NCBI RefSeq assembly: GCF_033096465.1
Contig: NZ_AP028156.1
Span: 2,622,501 to 2,686,500 of the forward strand
From: Blautia luti
GTDB lineage: Bacteria > Bacillota > Clostridia > Lachnospirales > Lachnospiraceae
DNA: 64,000 bases
Direction: 5' to 3'
A model generated the notes under the pieces. It was not told the DNA's origin, did not search any database, and saw only the letters and a list, made by a program, of their open reading frames with translations. Position 1 is the first letter of the stretch. Every line of letters starts with the position of its first letter. A program made the translations under genes and the position numbers. Below, one piece after another: positions 54,071-62,298 of this stretch.

Positions 54071-55432
54071 ATGCAGGACAATAAAAATTTTCTGGGTACG
54101 GAGCCTGTTGGAAAGCTTCTTTTGAAACTGTCCATTCCAACGGTGATCGCCCAGCTTATCAACATGCTTTACAACATTGTAGACCGAATTTATATCGGCC
54201 ATATCCCGGGGGAGGGAAGTCTGGCACTTACCGGTGTAGGAGTCTGTATGCCGATCATTATGATCGTTTCCGCTTTTGCAGCACTGGTCAGTTCCGGTGG
54301 TGCACCAAGAGCTTCTATCTATATGGGAAAACAGGATAATGACTCTGCTGAGAATATATTAGGCAACTGTTTTAGTCTCCAGATCATTATTTCTGTTATC
54401 CTGACAGCAATCCTGCTGATCTGGGGGAAAGATTTATTACTGACGTTCGGTGCCAGTGAAAACACGATCAGTTATGCGGTAGATTATATGAATATCTACG
54501 CTTTCGGTACACTCTTTGTACAGTTAACTCTTGGTATGAATGCATTTATCACTGCGCAGGGATTTACAACCATTTCCATGGTGTCTGTCCTGATTGGTGC
54601 TGTCTGCAACATTACCTTAGACCCAATCTTTATCTTTGCTCTTCATATGGGTGTAAAAGGTGCAGCACTGGCAACCATTATCTCTCAGGCGATTTCCACA
54701 ATCTGGATTATCCTGTTTCTCTGCGGTAAAAAGACACAGCTTCACCTCAGAAAAAGATATCTGCGTCTGGCACCGAAGGTGATTCTCCCATGTGTCGCAC
54801 TCGGACTTGCAGCATTCATTATGCAGGCAAGTGAAAGCGTTGTATCTGTCTGCTTTAATTCTTCCCTGCTTCATTACGGAGGAGATATTGCAGTCGGAGC
54901 TATGACCATTCTGACCAGTGTTATGCAGTTTGCCATGCTTCCGCTTCAGGGAATCGCACAGGGATCACAGCCTGTTTCCAGCTACAATTATGGAGCGAAA
55001 AATGCAGACAGAGTGAAGAAAACTTTCCGTTTGCTTCTGATCACCTGCCTGTCATATTCTGTACTTCTCTGGGCTTCTGTACAGCTTGTTCCGAGAGTAT
55101 TTGTAAGCATTTTTACTGCAGATACAAGCCTTATCGAATTTACTGCACCAATGCTGAAAATCTATCTTGGCGGTCTGTTCCTGTTCGGTATTCAGATTGC
55201 CTGCCAGATGACATTTACTTCACTTGGAAAAGCGATAAATTCTATTATTGTTGCGGTTGTCCGTAAATTTGTACTGCTGATCCCGCTTATTTATATTATG
55301 CCGCATATGGTGTCTGATCCAACTACAGGCGTATATATGGCTGAACCGATTGCTGATATTATTGCGGTACTCTTTACCTCTGTTCTATTTACAGTTCAGT
55401 TTAAAAAGGCACTTGCTGAAATTCGGGATTAA
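54071..55432 (+). CDS. MATE family multidrug/sodium exporter
   Basis: 453 residues, about twelve membrane segments in two halves. N-terminal PVGKLLLKLSIPTVIAQLINMLYNIVDRIYIG and QGSQPVSSYNYGAKNADRVKK mark the DinF/NorM-like MATE fold. It exports cationic compounds with sodium or protons. It is 93 bp after marR in one operon. GGGAGGG lies before the ATG. Confidence 0.94.
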   Translation: MQDNKNFLGTEPVGKLLLKLSIPTVIAQLINMLYNIVDRIYIGHIPGEGSLALTGVGVCMPIIMIVSAFAALVSSGGAPRASIYMGKQDNDSAENILGNCFSLQIIISVILTAILLIWGKDLLLTFGASENTISYAVDYMNIYAFGTLFVQLTLGMNAFITAQGFTTISMVSVLIGAVCNITLDPIFIFALHMGVKGAALATIISQAISTIWIILFLCGKKTQLHLRKRYLRLAPKVILPCVALGLAAFIMQASESVVSVCFNSSLLHYGGDIAVGAMTILTSVMQFAMLPLQGIAQGSQPVSSYNYGAKNADRVKKTFRLLLITCLSYSVLLWASVQLVPRVFVSIFTADTSLIEFTAPMLKIYLGGLFLFGIQIACQMTFTSLGKAINSIIVAVVRKFVLLIPLIYIMPHMVSDPTTGVYMAEPIADIIAVLFTSVLFTVQFKKALAEIRD

Positions 55433-55454
55433 ATAATTTCAACTTCATTCACAA

Positions 55455-55497
55455 TAAGGGGCGAACATTAACATTCGCCCCTTAATCTATGTTTTTC
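55455..55497 (+). terminator. Terminator after the MATE gene
   Basis: TAAGGGGCGAA / TTCGCCCCTTA with an 8-nt loop, then ATCTATGTTTTT. The T tract is set off by several bases. Confidence 0.65.
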
Positions 55498-55520
55498 TAT
55501 AAAGTTAAGCTTTTACTGTT

Positions 55521-56483
55521 CTATTTCTGCGGATAGTCTTCCATTCTGAACGGAATCCTGAAGGTTTCCATAGCTTCTTTCAGGTCTGCGATATTTCTCG
55601 GTCCGTAAAGAGGCAGACAGGTAAATTTCTGACAGGTAAGATAACCAAGTACTGCCTGTGTCACAGAAATTCCGTATTCTTCCATAAGTTCATGAAGACG
55701 TTCTGCGTTTCTCAGGTTGCCCTCTGTATAATATTCAGATCCTGAAACTGCACTTCTGCCATTGGCAAACAATTTATGAAAAAATCCGTTGCATGCCGCG
55801 GAATAGGGCATTGCCAGATTTCGTGGATTCTCCTCATGGTATTTCTGCATTTCTTTGTCCATGATCACCAGCGTGTCATCTGCCATAGGTTTCATCCACG
55901 GCTCTCCGATATTATATAAAGCTTCGTTTGCCACGAAACCGCGGTATCCTTTGGATGCGGCATAGGCATCTGCTTCTTTCATTCTGGTTGTGGTCCAGTT
56001 GGAGCAGGCATAATAACGGATCTTCCCCTGCTTTTTAAAGTCCTCCATAATATCAATCAATTCGCTGACCGGAACTTCCTCGTTATCTCTGTGATAAAAA
56101 TAGATATCAATATAATCGGTTCCCAACACACGCAGGGATTCTTCCAGATCATATTTCAGGCATCTTTCACTGACCCTGGATTTATGCATATCCGGATCAG
56201 GACCTGTCATATCCGGGTGCCCGCCTTTGCTCACCAGAACAATATCGTGGCGCTTCCCACTGTGTGCCAGCCACTGTCCCAGTACACGTTCACTGCGCCC
56301 TCTCTCAGAAGGAATCCAGTCAGAATATACCCTCGCCGTATCATACACATTTCCGCCCATATCCAGGAACGCATCAAACAGGTCAAATGCTTCCTGTCCG
56401 GCCCATTTCACACCTGCTTTCACACATCCCAGTCCAAGTCTGGATAACTCCAGGTCTGTATCTTTAATCTTTATTCTGTCCAT
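55521..56483 (-). CDS. Aldo/keto reductase
   Basis: 320 residues, (beta/alpha)8 NADPH-dependent oxidoreductase. The tetrad lies in NVYDTARVYSDW (Asp, Tyr), VLVSKGGHP (Lys) and FYHRDNEEVPVSEL (His). Substrate unknown. It is 16 bp after two tiny membrane-protein genes and has AGGAGAAAG before the ATG. A domain of the Tas/YajO-like group seems closest. Confidence 0.9.
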   Translation of the reverse strand: MDRIKIKDTDLELSRLGLGCVKAGVKWAGQEAFDLFDAFLDMGGNVYDTARVYSDWIPSERGRSERVLGQWLAHSGKRHDIVLVSKGGHPDMTGPDPDMHKSRVSERCLKYDLEESLRVLGTDYIDIYFYHRDNEEVPVSELIDIMEDFKKQGKIRYYACSNWTTTRMKEADAYAASKGYRGFVANEALYNIGEPWMKPMADDTLVIMDKEMQKYHEENPRNLAMPYSAACNGFFHKLFANGRSAVSGSEYYTEGNLRNAERLHELMEEYGISVTQAVLGYLTCQKFTCLPLYGPRNIADLKEAMETFRIPFRMEDYPQK

Positions 56484-56499
56484 AAAAACTTTCTCCTGT

Positions 56500-56676
56500 T
56501 CACATCACTTCTGTCTCTTGCTCTTCTGCATCCGGAAACAACTTCAGGATTTTGTCCAGCTTGTCCCATCTCTTATCATTCCTGTCATACTCAACCAGCA
56601 CAACTCCAACAATTGCCGCCAGAACCACACATCTGCGGATCAGTTTTCTGATACGGATGCGCCTCTTCACATCCAT
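56500..56676 (-). CDS. 58-residue single-pass membrane protein
   Basis: ATG 56674-56676, TGA 56500-56502. A strongly basic head (MDVKRRIRIRKLIRR) precedes one membrane segment (CVVLAAIVGVVLVEY) and an acidic helical tail (DKLDKILKLFPDAEEQE). It ends 16 bp before the aldo/keto reductase ATG and starts 13 bp after the other small gene, so it is probably in that operon. No family recognised; too short for routine gene calls. Confidence 0.6.
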   Translation of the reverse strand: MDVKRRIRIRKLIRRCVVLAAIVGVVLVEYDRNDKRWDKLDKILKLFPDAEEQETEVM

Positions 56677-56689
56677 TTTAAACTGCTTT

Positions 56690-56821
56690 TCATTTTTTCA
56701 CAATAGAAAAAATGCCCTCCTTACCATTTTCTCTGATAAAGAGGGCACTATTCACTCCATGCACAGACAAACTGATCACGATCGCACAGACCAGTCCTGT
56801 GAAGCCTGCTGTCTTTTTCAT
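56690..56821 (-). CDS. 43-residue small membrane or secreted peptide
   Basis: ATG 56819-56821 with GAGGAG 3 bp upstream. MKKTAGF and a hydrophobic segment (about 6-22, GFTGLVCAIVISLSVHGV) are followed by a charged tail ending SIVKK. It could be a signal-anchored peptide. First of three genes leading to the aldo/keto reductase. A longer in-frame start to 56932 would run through several inverted repeats and is less likely. Confidence 0.5.
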   Translation of the reverse strand: MKKTAGFTGLVCAIVISLSVHGVNSALFIRENGKEGIFSIVKK

Positions 56822-56832
56822 CTGCTCCTCAG

Positions 56833-56923
56833 CCGCTTTAAGCGGTAAGGTTAAATATCGGCGGATACGCCTATAACTTAGATTTGCGCAAATATGCGTA
56901 TTTTTACTGCCGGATACGGCAGA
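56833..56923. repeat. Cluster of four short inverted repeats upstream of the small genes
   Basis: CCGCTTTAAGCGG (56833-56845), GGCGGATACGCC (56860-56871), TTTGCGCAAA (56883-56892) and CTGCCGGATACGGCAG (56908-56923) lie within 91 bp. Two share GGATACG in the loop. A structured 5' leader or an array of protein-binding sites is possible. Confidence 0.5.
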
Positions 56924-56998
56924 TTTCCACATTACAGGTAGTCTGCTGTATATCTGCCTGCATTTATGCTGCCTTTAAAGAATGCGACACGCAGTTAT

Positions 56999-58048
56999 TC
57001 AAAACAAGTCATTAATTACTTCCGATACTGTCTCCAGGCGATCGGCTCTCCACGCCTTTGCACCGCAGAAGAGAAGGCCATCGTCTATGTTTCCTTTTAC
57101 CGCATTGATGAGTCCGTCCGTGATACAATAAGGGATTTCTTTCGGGCTGCATTTTACGAGACATCCGTGGCAGGGACTGTGAGGGATCTGTTCGCCGTTC
57201 ATGACGCGGGTCATAAATTTGTTCATGATGGCACGGCCGGGCATTCCTACGGGACTTTTTACGATGGCAATGTCGGATTCTTTTGCTTTTAGGTGGGCTT
57301 GTTTGTAGAGGATGTTGGCGTCGCATTCCTCGGTTGTGATAAAGCGGGTGGCTACCTGAATGCCGTCGGCACCGAGGGCATCTGCTTTTCGGACGTCTTC
57401 CCGATCGCAGATGCCGCCGGCTACGATCACGGGAATTTCGGTCTGGTATTTCTCTGCATATGATTTTACTGTTGTGATGATTTTCTGTATTTCTTCGCCA
57501 TAGGATTCTTCGGTGTATTTCTCCAGCTCTTCTTTATGGAATCCGAGATGTCCGCCTGCCTGGGGTCCTTCGATCACTACCAGATCTGCAGTTCTTTTGT
57601 ATTTTCGTTCCCAGTATTTCAGAATTACTTTTGCAGATTTGTCTGTAGATACGATGGGAGCGATCTTCGTCTGGCTGCCTTTTACCAGTTCCGGAAGTTC
57701 TGTGGGAAGTCCGGCACCGGAAATGATAATGTCTGCACCTGCTTTCACGGCGGCTTTTACATGGGAGGCATATTCCTTTAATGCTACCATGATGTTGTAA
57801 CCTATAATCCCGTCCCTGGAAATCCCCCGGGCTTTTTTCATTTCGCTGGCAATGGCCCGTTCATTGGCTGCTGCCGGATTTCTGTCAAAATCTTCTTCTC
57901 TGTAGCCGATCTGTGCGGTGGAAATGATCCCTACACCTCCCGCCTTTGCTACAGAGCCCGCCAGTCTGCCAAGACTGATGCCAACTCCCATTCCTCCCTG
58001 GATCAGTGGAACTCTTGTGATTTTATCTCCAATTTTGAAATTTTTCAT
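56999..58048 (-). CDS. FabK-like / nitronate monooxygenase family flavoprotein
   Basis: 349 residues, FMN-binding TIM barrel. N-terminal VPLIQGGMGVGISLGRLAGSVAKAGGVGIIS, then IIISGAGLP, EGPQAGGHLGFH and VIVAGGICDREDVRKADALGADGIQVATRF. FabK reduces enoyl-ACP; nitronate monooxygenases share the fold. This one is longer than FabK and has a C-terminal Cys group (PCHGCLVKCSPKEIPYC) that could bind metal or an Fe-S cluster. Its promoter carries the same operator as acpP, so a role in lipid synthesis is likely. Confidence 0.75.
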   Translation of the reverse strand: MKNFKIGDKITRVPLIQGGMGVGISLGRLAGSVAKAGGVGIISTAQIGYREEDFDRNPAAANERAIASEMKKARGISRDGIIGYNIMVALKEYASHVKAAVKAGADIIISGAGLPTELPELVKGSQTKIAPIVSTDKSAKVILKYWERKYKRTADLVVIEGPQAGGHLGFHKEELEKYTEESYGEEIQKIITTVKSYAEKYQTEIPVIVAGGICDREDVRKADALGADGIQVATRFITTEECDANILYKQAHLKAKESDIAIVKSPVGMPGRAIMNKFMTRVMNGEQIPHSPCHGCLVKCSPKEIPYCITDGLINAVKGNIDDGLLFCGAKAWRADRLETVSEVINDLF

Positions 58049-58097
58049 AGTTTTCCTTTCATTAATTATTTTGCAATTTGCTTTGTATTTTAAATAT

Positions 58098-58137
58098 TTT
58101 GATATTCAAAGTATATCACAGATAAACTATTTGTCAA
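58098..58137 (-). promoter_or_regulatory. Promoter of the FabK-like gene with FabT-like operator
   Basis: Minus strand TTGACA (58132-58137), 16 bp, TATACT (58110-58115). TTTGA-TAT-TCAAA (58098-58110) overlaps the -10. The 19 bases from TTTGATATT to GTATAT are identical to the acpP site. Confidence 0.8.
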
Positions 58138-58174
58138 GAAAAACTATTTTATATAGTTTTAATAACTATATGTG

Positions 58175-59137
58175 TCACAACAGTTCTCTGATCCCGCCTC
58201 CTGCAGTAAGTTCCTCACAGCTGAACAGCTCATTTACTGCACTTTCATATACTGTACATTTTTCTGCTTTACGGATCTTTTTCGCATATTTTTTATAATT
58301 TGTGAACAATGGTGCCAGATAAAACCACAGTTCTTTCATACGAAAAAGAATATTTCTGTCCCCGGACAGATCCTGACAATATTCTGCATACATCCTGTCA
58401 TGAAACTTCCGGATCTCTGATTTTTCTGCCGAGCAGCCACCACGGATTTCTCTGGCAAGTGCCGGATTCCCAAGTACGCCCCTGCCCATCATGATGCAGT
58501 TTAATTCCGGAAAACGTGCCGTCAGTTTTTCATAATCTGCTGTTGTAAAAATGTCCCCGTTATAACATACCGGACCTACGGCATTCTGAAATGCCTTCCC
58601 AAAAGCTTCCATGCGGGGAGTATTTTTATAATAATCTTTCTGTAATCTAGGATGGATGATCAGCTCTTCCAGCGGATATTTATTATAAATTTTCAGCAGA
58701 TCTTCAAATTCCCATTCTTCTTCCATTCCCAGCCGGGTCTTTATGGAAATCCTGACATCACATTTACGAAAAATCTCATCCAGAAATCTGTCCAGTTCAT
58801 CAGGCCTGTCCAGAAATCCTGCTCCACGGCCTCTGGTCACCACTGTCTTCGAAGGACAGCCCAGATTCAGATTCACTTCCTCATACCCATATTCTTTCAG
58901 AGTCTCCACTGTTCTGATAAAATCCTCCGCATTTTTGGTAAGTATCTGAGGAACCGCCTGCATTCCCTGATTATTCTCCGGTGCAATATCTTTCTTTTCT
59001 CTGGTGCTCAGATGTCCTTTCTGATTTGGCAAAATAAATGGAATAAAATATTTGTCGAATCCGCCAAAGCATTCCTGCAACGCACGTCTGTATGTATATC
59101 CTGTCACTCCCTCCAGCGGGGCTAAGTATATTTTCAT
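58175..59137 (-). CDS. dus: tRNA-dihydrouridine synthase
   Basis: 320 residues, FMN-binding Dus barrel. IYLAPLEGVTGYTYRRAL at the N-terminus, NLNLGCPSKTVVTRGRGAGFL with the catalytic Cys, IKTRLGMEEE, and NGDIFTTADYEKL ... MMGRGVLGNPAL. It reduces uridines in the tRNA D-loop. Which position is not deducible. It starts back-to-back with sigK. Confidence 0.94.
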   Translation of the reverse strand: MKIYLAPLEGVTGYTYRRALQECFGGFDKYFIPFILPNQKGHLSTREKKDIAPENNQGMQAVPQILTKNAEDFIRTVETLKEYGYEEVNLNLGCPSKTVVTRGRGAGFLDRPDELDRFLDEIFRKCDVRISIKTRLGMEEEWEFEDLLKIYNKYPLEELIIHPRLQKDYYKNTPRMEAFGKAFQNAVGPVCYNGDIFTTADYEKLTARFPELNCIMMGRGVLGNPALAREIRGGCSAEKSEIRKFHDRMYAEYCQDLSGDRNILFRMKELWFYLAPLFTNYKKYAKKIRKAEKCTVYESAVNELFSCEELTAGGGIRELL

Positions 59138-59259
59138 CTTGTTACTCTCCTGTATTCTGCTTTATTTCCTGTACACTGTCTCTTATTTTATAATCTCGTT
59201 TCTCCTCCTGTCAAATTCTTTCTTTTTCTCCCTGTGAAATCCTTTCCCGTTGGAAAAGC

Positions 59260-59287
59260 ACAGACACCCCGTTCCTCACATAGACTA
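59260..59287 (+). promoter_or_regulatory. Sigma-K-type promoter of sigK
   Basis: AC (59260-59261), 17 bp, CATAGACTA (59279-59287), matching AC-N16/17-CATAnnnTA. It lies ~28 bp before the proposed TTG start and would give autoregulation; a sigma-E reading is possible. Confidence 0.4.
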
Positions 59288-59314
59288 TATAGAAAACCTC
59301 TTCGAGGTAAGCAT

Positions 59315-59941
59315 TTGAAGGCTTTTTTGAAACCTTTGTCCATTTCTCAGGAAAAATATTATCTGCTGAAATATAAAGAAGGAGATCTTCATGCCAAAAA
59401 CCTTCTGATCGAGCATAATCTTCGCCTTGTAGCACATGTGGTCAAAAAATATCAGGGTGTAGACGAAGAAACAGATGACCTGATCTCCATAGGTACCATC
59501 GGGCTGATCAAAGCCATTACCACTTTTGATCCACAGAAGGCAGCACGTCTCTCCACCTACGCAGCCCGGTGCATCGAAAATGAGATTCTGATGTTTCTAC
59601 GTTCCAAGCGCAGACGCTCCAGGGAAGTTTCCCTTTATGAACCTATCGGTACTGACAAAGAGGGAAATGAGATCAATCTGCTGGATGTGATTGAAAGTAC
59701 TCCGGTGGATATCGTAGAAGACTGTTATATGCGTGAAAACACTTCCTACCTTCTTCGCTCCTTGAAGGATACCCTGACTGAAAAAGAATATCAGGTCATC
59801 TGCTGCCGTTACGGCCTTTTCGGCGAAGAAGAACAGACTCAGCGGGAAATCGCCCACCGGCTTTCCATCAGTCGGTCCTATGTCTCCAGGATCGAAAAAA
59901 ACGCCATCGAGAAACTTCGTATTCTTTTTGAAAACAAATAG
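59315..59941 (+). CDS. sigK: RNA polymerase sporulation sigma factor SigK
   Basis: 208 residues, uninterrupted (no skin-type element). [33 protein letters not shown] and the C-terminal helix-turn-helix TQREIAHRLSISRSYVSRIEKNAI match SigK. The start is TTG 59315-59317 with GAGGTAA 7 bp upstream, giving KAFLKPLSISQEKYY, close to the mature N-terminus of Bacillus SigK. No hydrophobic pro-sequence is present. A GTG at 59234 lacks a ribosome-binding site and would add a Lys/Arg-rich, non-hydrophobic stretch. It directs late mother-cell genes. Confidence 0.9.
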   Translation: MKAFLKPLSISQEKYYLLKYKEGDLHAKNLLIEHNLRLVAHVVKKYQGVDEETDDLISIGTIGLIKAITTFDPQKAARLSTYAARCIENEILMFLRSKRRRSREVSLYEPIGTDKEGNEINLLDVIESTPVDIVEDCYMRENTSYLLRSLKDTLTEKEYQVICCRYGLFGEEEQTQREIAHRLSISRSYVSRIEKNAIEKLRILFENK

Positions 59942-59985
59942 CCGCAGCCAACATCTTCTTTCGTTGGCTGCGGCTGTCTTTCCTG
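59940..59985. terminator. Bidirectional terminator between sigK and the U32 gene
   Basis: 13-bp perfect stem AGCCGCAGCCAAC / GTTGGCTGCGGCT with a 10-nt loop and T-rich flanks on both strands. Confidence 0.85.
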
Positions 59986-59992
59986 TATTCTT

Positions 59993-61216
59993 TTATTCAG
60001 CTCTTCGTAAAAGGTCATAAACCGAAATCTCTGCTCCCAGATCCACAAACAGTTTCTGCTGTGCATGAGGTGCACTCTCCATCGGGTTTCCCTCTTCGTC
60101 ATAGATCCCTTTCACTGTCACAGACAGGTTCTGTCCGTCCGGTTTCATGATCTCGATAGTTTCCCCTGCTGAGAATTTATTTCTCTGTGTGATCTGTGCG
60201 AAACCGCGGTCATCTACTGCCTCTGCGAATCCCAGATAAGTATATTCCTTCTGATAGGTATTATTATCATAGATCTGGGTATTTTCATCCGGCTTTCCAT
60301 AGAAAAATCCAGTAGTAAACTGACGATACGTACAATTGGAAATCTGTTCCTGATACCATGGCATATTGGCCTGATACTTCTCTGGACTTTCCATATAGTC
60401 ATCAATGGCCTTACGGTAAGTTCTGGCAACAGTTGCCACATACAGAGCTGTTTTCATACGGCCCTCTATCTTCAGACTGTCAATTCCGCTGTTCACAATG
60501 TCGTCTATATGCTCGATCATGCAGAGATCCTTTGAGTTAAAAATATAGGTTCCTCTCTCATTCTCGAATACCGGCATATATTCTCCCGGGCGCTTCTCTT
60601 CCACAATGGAATATTTCCATCTACATGGATGGGTACAGGCTCCCTGATTGGCGTCCCTGCCAGCCAGATAATTACTGAGCAGACATCTTCCGGAATAGGA
60701 AATACACATGGCGCCATGGACAAATGTCTCGATTTCCATATCATCCGGGATATGTTCTCTGATCTCCCGGATCTCAGCAAGGGACAGCTCTCTGGCCGTT
60801 ACCACACGCTTGGCTCCCAGATTGTACCAGAAACGATAGGTTTCATAATTGGTATTGTTCGCCTGGGTGCTGATATGGCGCTCAATCTCCGGGCAGATTT
60901 CTTTCGCATACATATAGATTCCCGGGTCTGCAATGATCAGCGCATCCGGTTTTAATTCTTTCAGCTCTTCCAGGTATTCTCTTACTCCCGGCAGGTCATA
61001 ATTGTGTGCCAGGATATTCACTGTCACGTAAACCTTCACTCCATACTCGTGGGCAAAGGCAATTCCCTGTTTCATATCCTCATGGGAAAAGTTTTTCGCT
61101 TTGGCACGGAGCCCGAAAGCTTCTCCGCCGATATATACAGCATCCGCTCCGAAAATAACTGCAATCTTTAATACTTCAAGGCTGCTTGCCGGAACCAGCA
61201 ATTCTATTTTTCTCAT
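59993..61216 (-). CDS. trhP: U32 family protein, likely tRNA uridine hydroxylase TrhP
   Basis: 407 residues. U32 hallmark: ETFVHGAMCISYSGRCLLSNYLAGRDANQGACTHPCRWKY, with the four conserved Cys. LLVPASSLEVLKIAVIFGADAVYIGG opens the barrel. In Bacillus the neighbours yrrM-yrrN-yrrO encode TrmR and TrhP1/TrhP2, which make 5-hydroxy- then 5-methoxyuridine at tRNA position 34. The same order here (MltG-like, TrmR, this gene) supports that role. Only one U32 gene is present. Confidence 0.85.
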   Translation of the reverse strand: MRKIELLVPASSLEVLKIAVIFGADAVYIGGEAFGLRAKAKNFSHEDMKQGIAFAHEYGVKVYVTVNILAHNYDLPGVREYLEELKELKPDALIIADPGIYMYAKEICPEIERHISTQANNTNYETYRFWYNLGAKRVVTARELSLAEIREIREHIPDDMEIETFVHGAMCISYSGRCLLSNYLAGRDANQGACTHPCRWKYSIVEEKRPGEYMPVFENERGTYIFNSKDLCMIEHIDDIVNSGIDSLKIEGRMKTALYVATVARTYRKAIDDYMESPEKYQANMPWYQEQISNCTYRQFTTGFFYGKPDENTQIYDNNTYQKEYTYLGFAEAVDDRGFAQITQRNKFSAGETIEIMKPDGQNLSVTVKGIYDEEGNPMESAPHAQQKLFVDLGAEISVYDLLRRAE

Positions 61217-61223
61217 ACTGTTT

Positions 61224-61868
61224 TCACTCCTGTTTCACACTGACTGTTACTCCATCTCCCAGAGGAAGAATGGACGTTACCAGTGCAGGGTCATGTTTTA
61301 ACTGATACAGATATTCCCGCATCCGTTTATATATGGTTCTGTTTCTGCGCTCTACCAGATAATGGGATTCAATAATATCTCCCTCCTGAAGTACATTATC
61401 TGAGATCAGCACGCTGCCTTTCTTCATCAGTCTCTTCACATCCGGCAGCCAGTTGATATACTGCCCTTTGGCAGCATCCATAAAGATCATGTCAAAAAAT
61501 CCATTCAGGCCTTTCAGGATCTCTCCGGCATCGCCTTCCAGCAGGGTGATCTGTGATTCTCTCTCTGCCTTACGGAAATTCTCTATGGCAATGGGAATCC
61601 TTTTCTCATAATTCTCTATGGTTACGATCTGCAGATCCTCCGGTCCGTATTCACACATAAGAAGTGTGGAGAAGCCAACGGCTGTCCCCACCTCCAGAAT
61701 ACGTTTCGGCTGGTTTAAAGCCAGAAACATCTTTATAAAGCTCTGCATTTCTCTTCTTATAATGGGCACACGGTCTCTTAATGCTGTCTGCTCCAGTTCC
61801 TCCAGAAACGGTGTATTTCCCATATCCAGAGAATTAATATAGGTGCGCATTCTCTCATCAACTATCAC
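61224..61868 (-). CDS. trmR: tRNA 5-hydroxyuridine methyltransferase TrmR
   Basis: 214 residues, SAM-dependent O-methyltransferase of the YrrM/COMT-like family. SAM site ILEVGTAVGFSTLLM; acid and metal residues in FDMIFMDAAKGQY and LISDNVLQEGDI. In Bacillus it turns ho5U34 into mo5U34. It is 7 bp before the U32 gene and overlaps the MltG-like gene by 4 bp. Confidence 0.88.
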   Translation of the reverse strand: MIVDERMRTYINSLDMGNTPFLEELEQTALRDRVPIIRREMQSFIKMFLALNQPKRILEVGTAVGFSTLLMCEYGPEDLQIVTIENYEKRIPIAIENFRKAERESQITLLEGDAGEILKGLNGFFDMIFMDAAKGQYINWLPDVKRLMKKGSVLISDNVLQEGDIIESHYLVERRNRTIYKRMREYLYQLKHDPALVTSILPLGDGVTVSVKQE

Positions 61869-62269
61869 GAACCGCTTACCCCTTCCTGTTCATCATCCCC
61901 TGCCAGGATTCCCATAATACGGTTAGGTGTATAGGCAGTACTCAAAAGATAAGTACCTGCCTGCAGCTTTCCGTGATAAGTGGACAGTCTCTCCTGAACA
62001 TAAAATACAGGAGCACTTTTTACCAGCCCTTTTTTCTGCAAGGTCTTGGCGATCTTATACAGAGAAGCATCTTCCGAGATCACCACAGTCACTTCCTGTC
62101 CTTCTCCCGGACTCATGGCCTCCTGGTTAAAAACATCATGCCCGAACTGATATGCGGATTTCCCGATCCAGAAAAGCAGAACTACAACACAGACATAGAG
62201 GGCGATCTTAAAGATCACTCCTGCCACTGCCACTCCTGCTGCGCCTGCCCGGTCTCTTGTATCACTCAT
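61865..62269 (-). CDS. Short MltG-like protein lacking the catalytic domain
   Basis: 134 residues. One membrane segment (about 18-37, VIFKIALYVCVVVLLFWIGK) and the LysM-like subdomain of YceG/MltG (VTVVISEDASLYKIAKTLQKKGLVKSAPVFY ... LQAGTYLLSTAYTPNRIMGIL). Full MltG (~340) goes on to the transglycosylase domain with its catalytic Glu; here it stops. It retains the yrrL (mltG) position of the Bacillus cluster. It may bind peptidoglycan or regulate the full enzyme. Confidence 0.75.
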   Translation of the reverse strand: MSDTRDRAGAAGVAVAGVIFKIALYVCVVVLLFWIGKSAYQFGHDVFNQEAMSPGEGQEVTVVISEDASLYKIAKTLQKKGLVKSAPVFYVQERLSTYHGKLQAGTYLLSTAYTPNRIMGILAGDDEQEGVSGS

Positions 62270-62298
62270 AGCATTCTTCCTTTCTGTTCCTAAGTCTT

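Noticed and set aside
59234..59314. Longer SigK N-terminus from GTG 59234 as a pro-sequence
   Set aside because: No ribosome-binding site, Lys/Arg-rich and not hydrophobic; GAGGTAA before TTG 59315 fits better.
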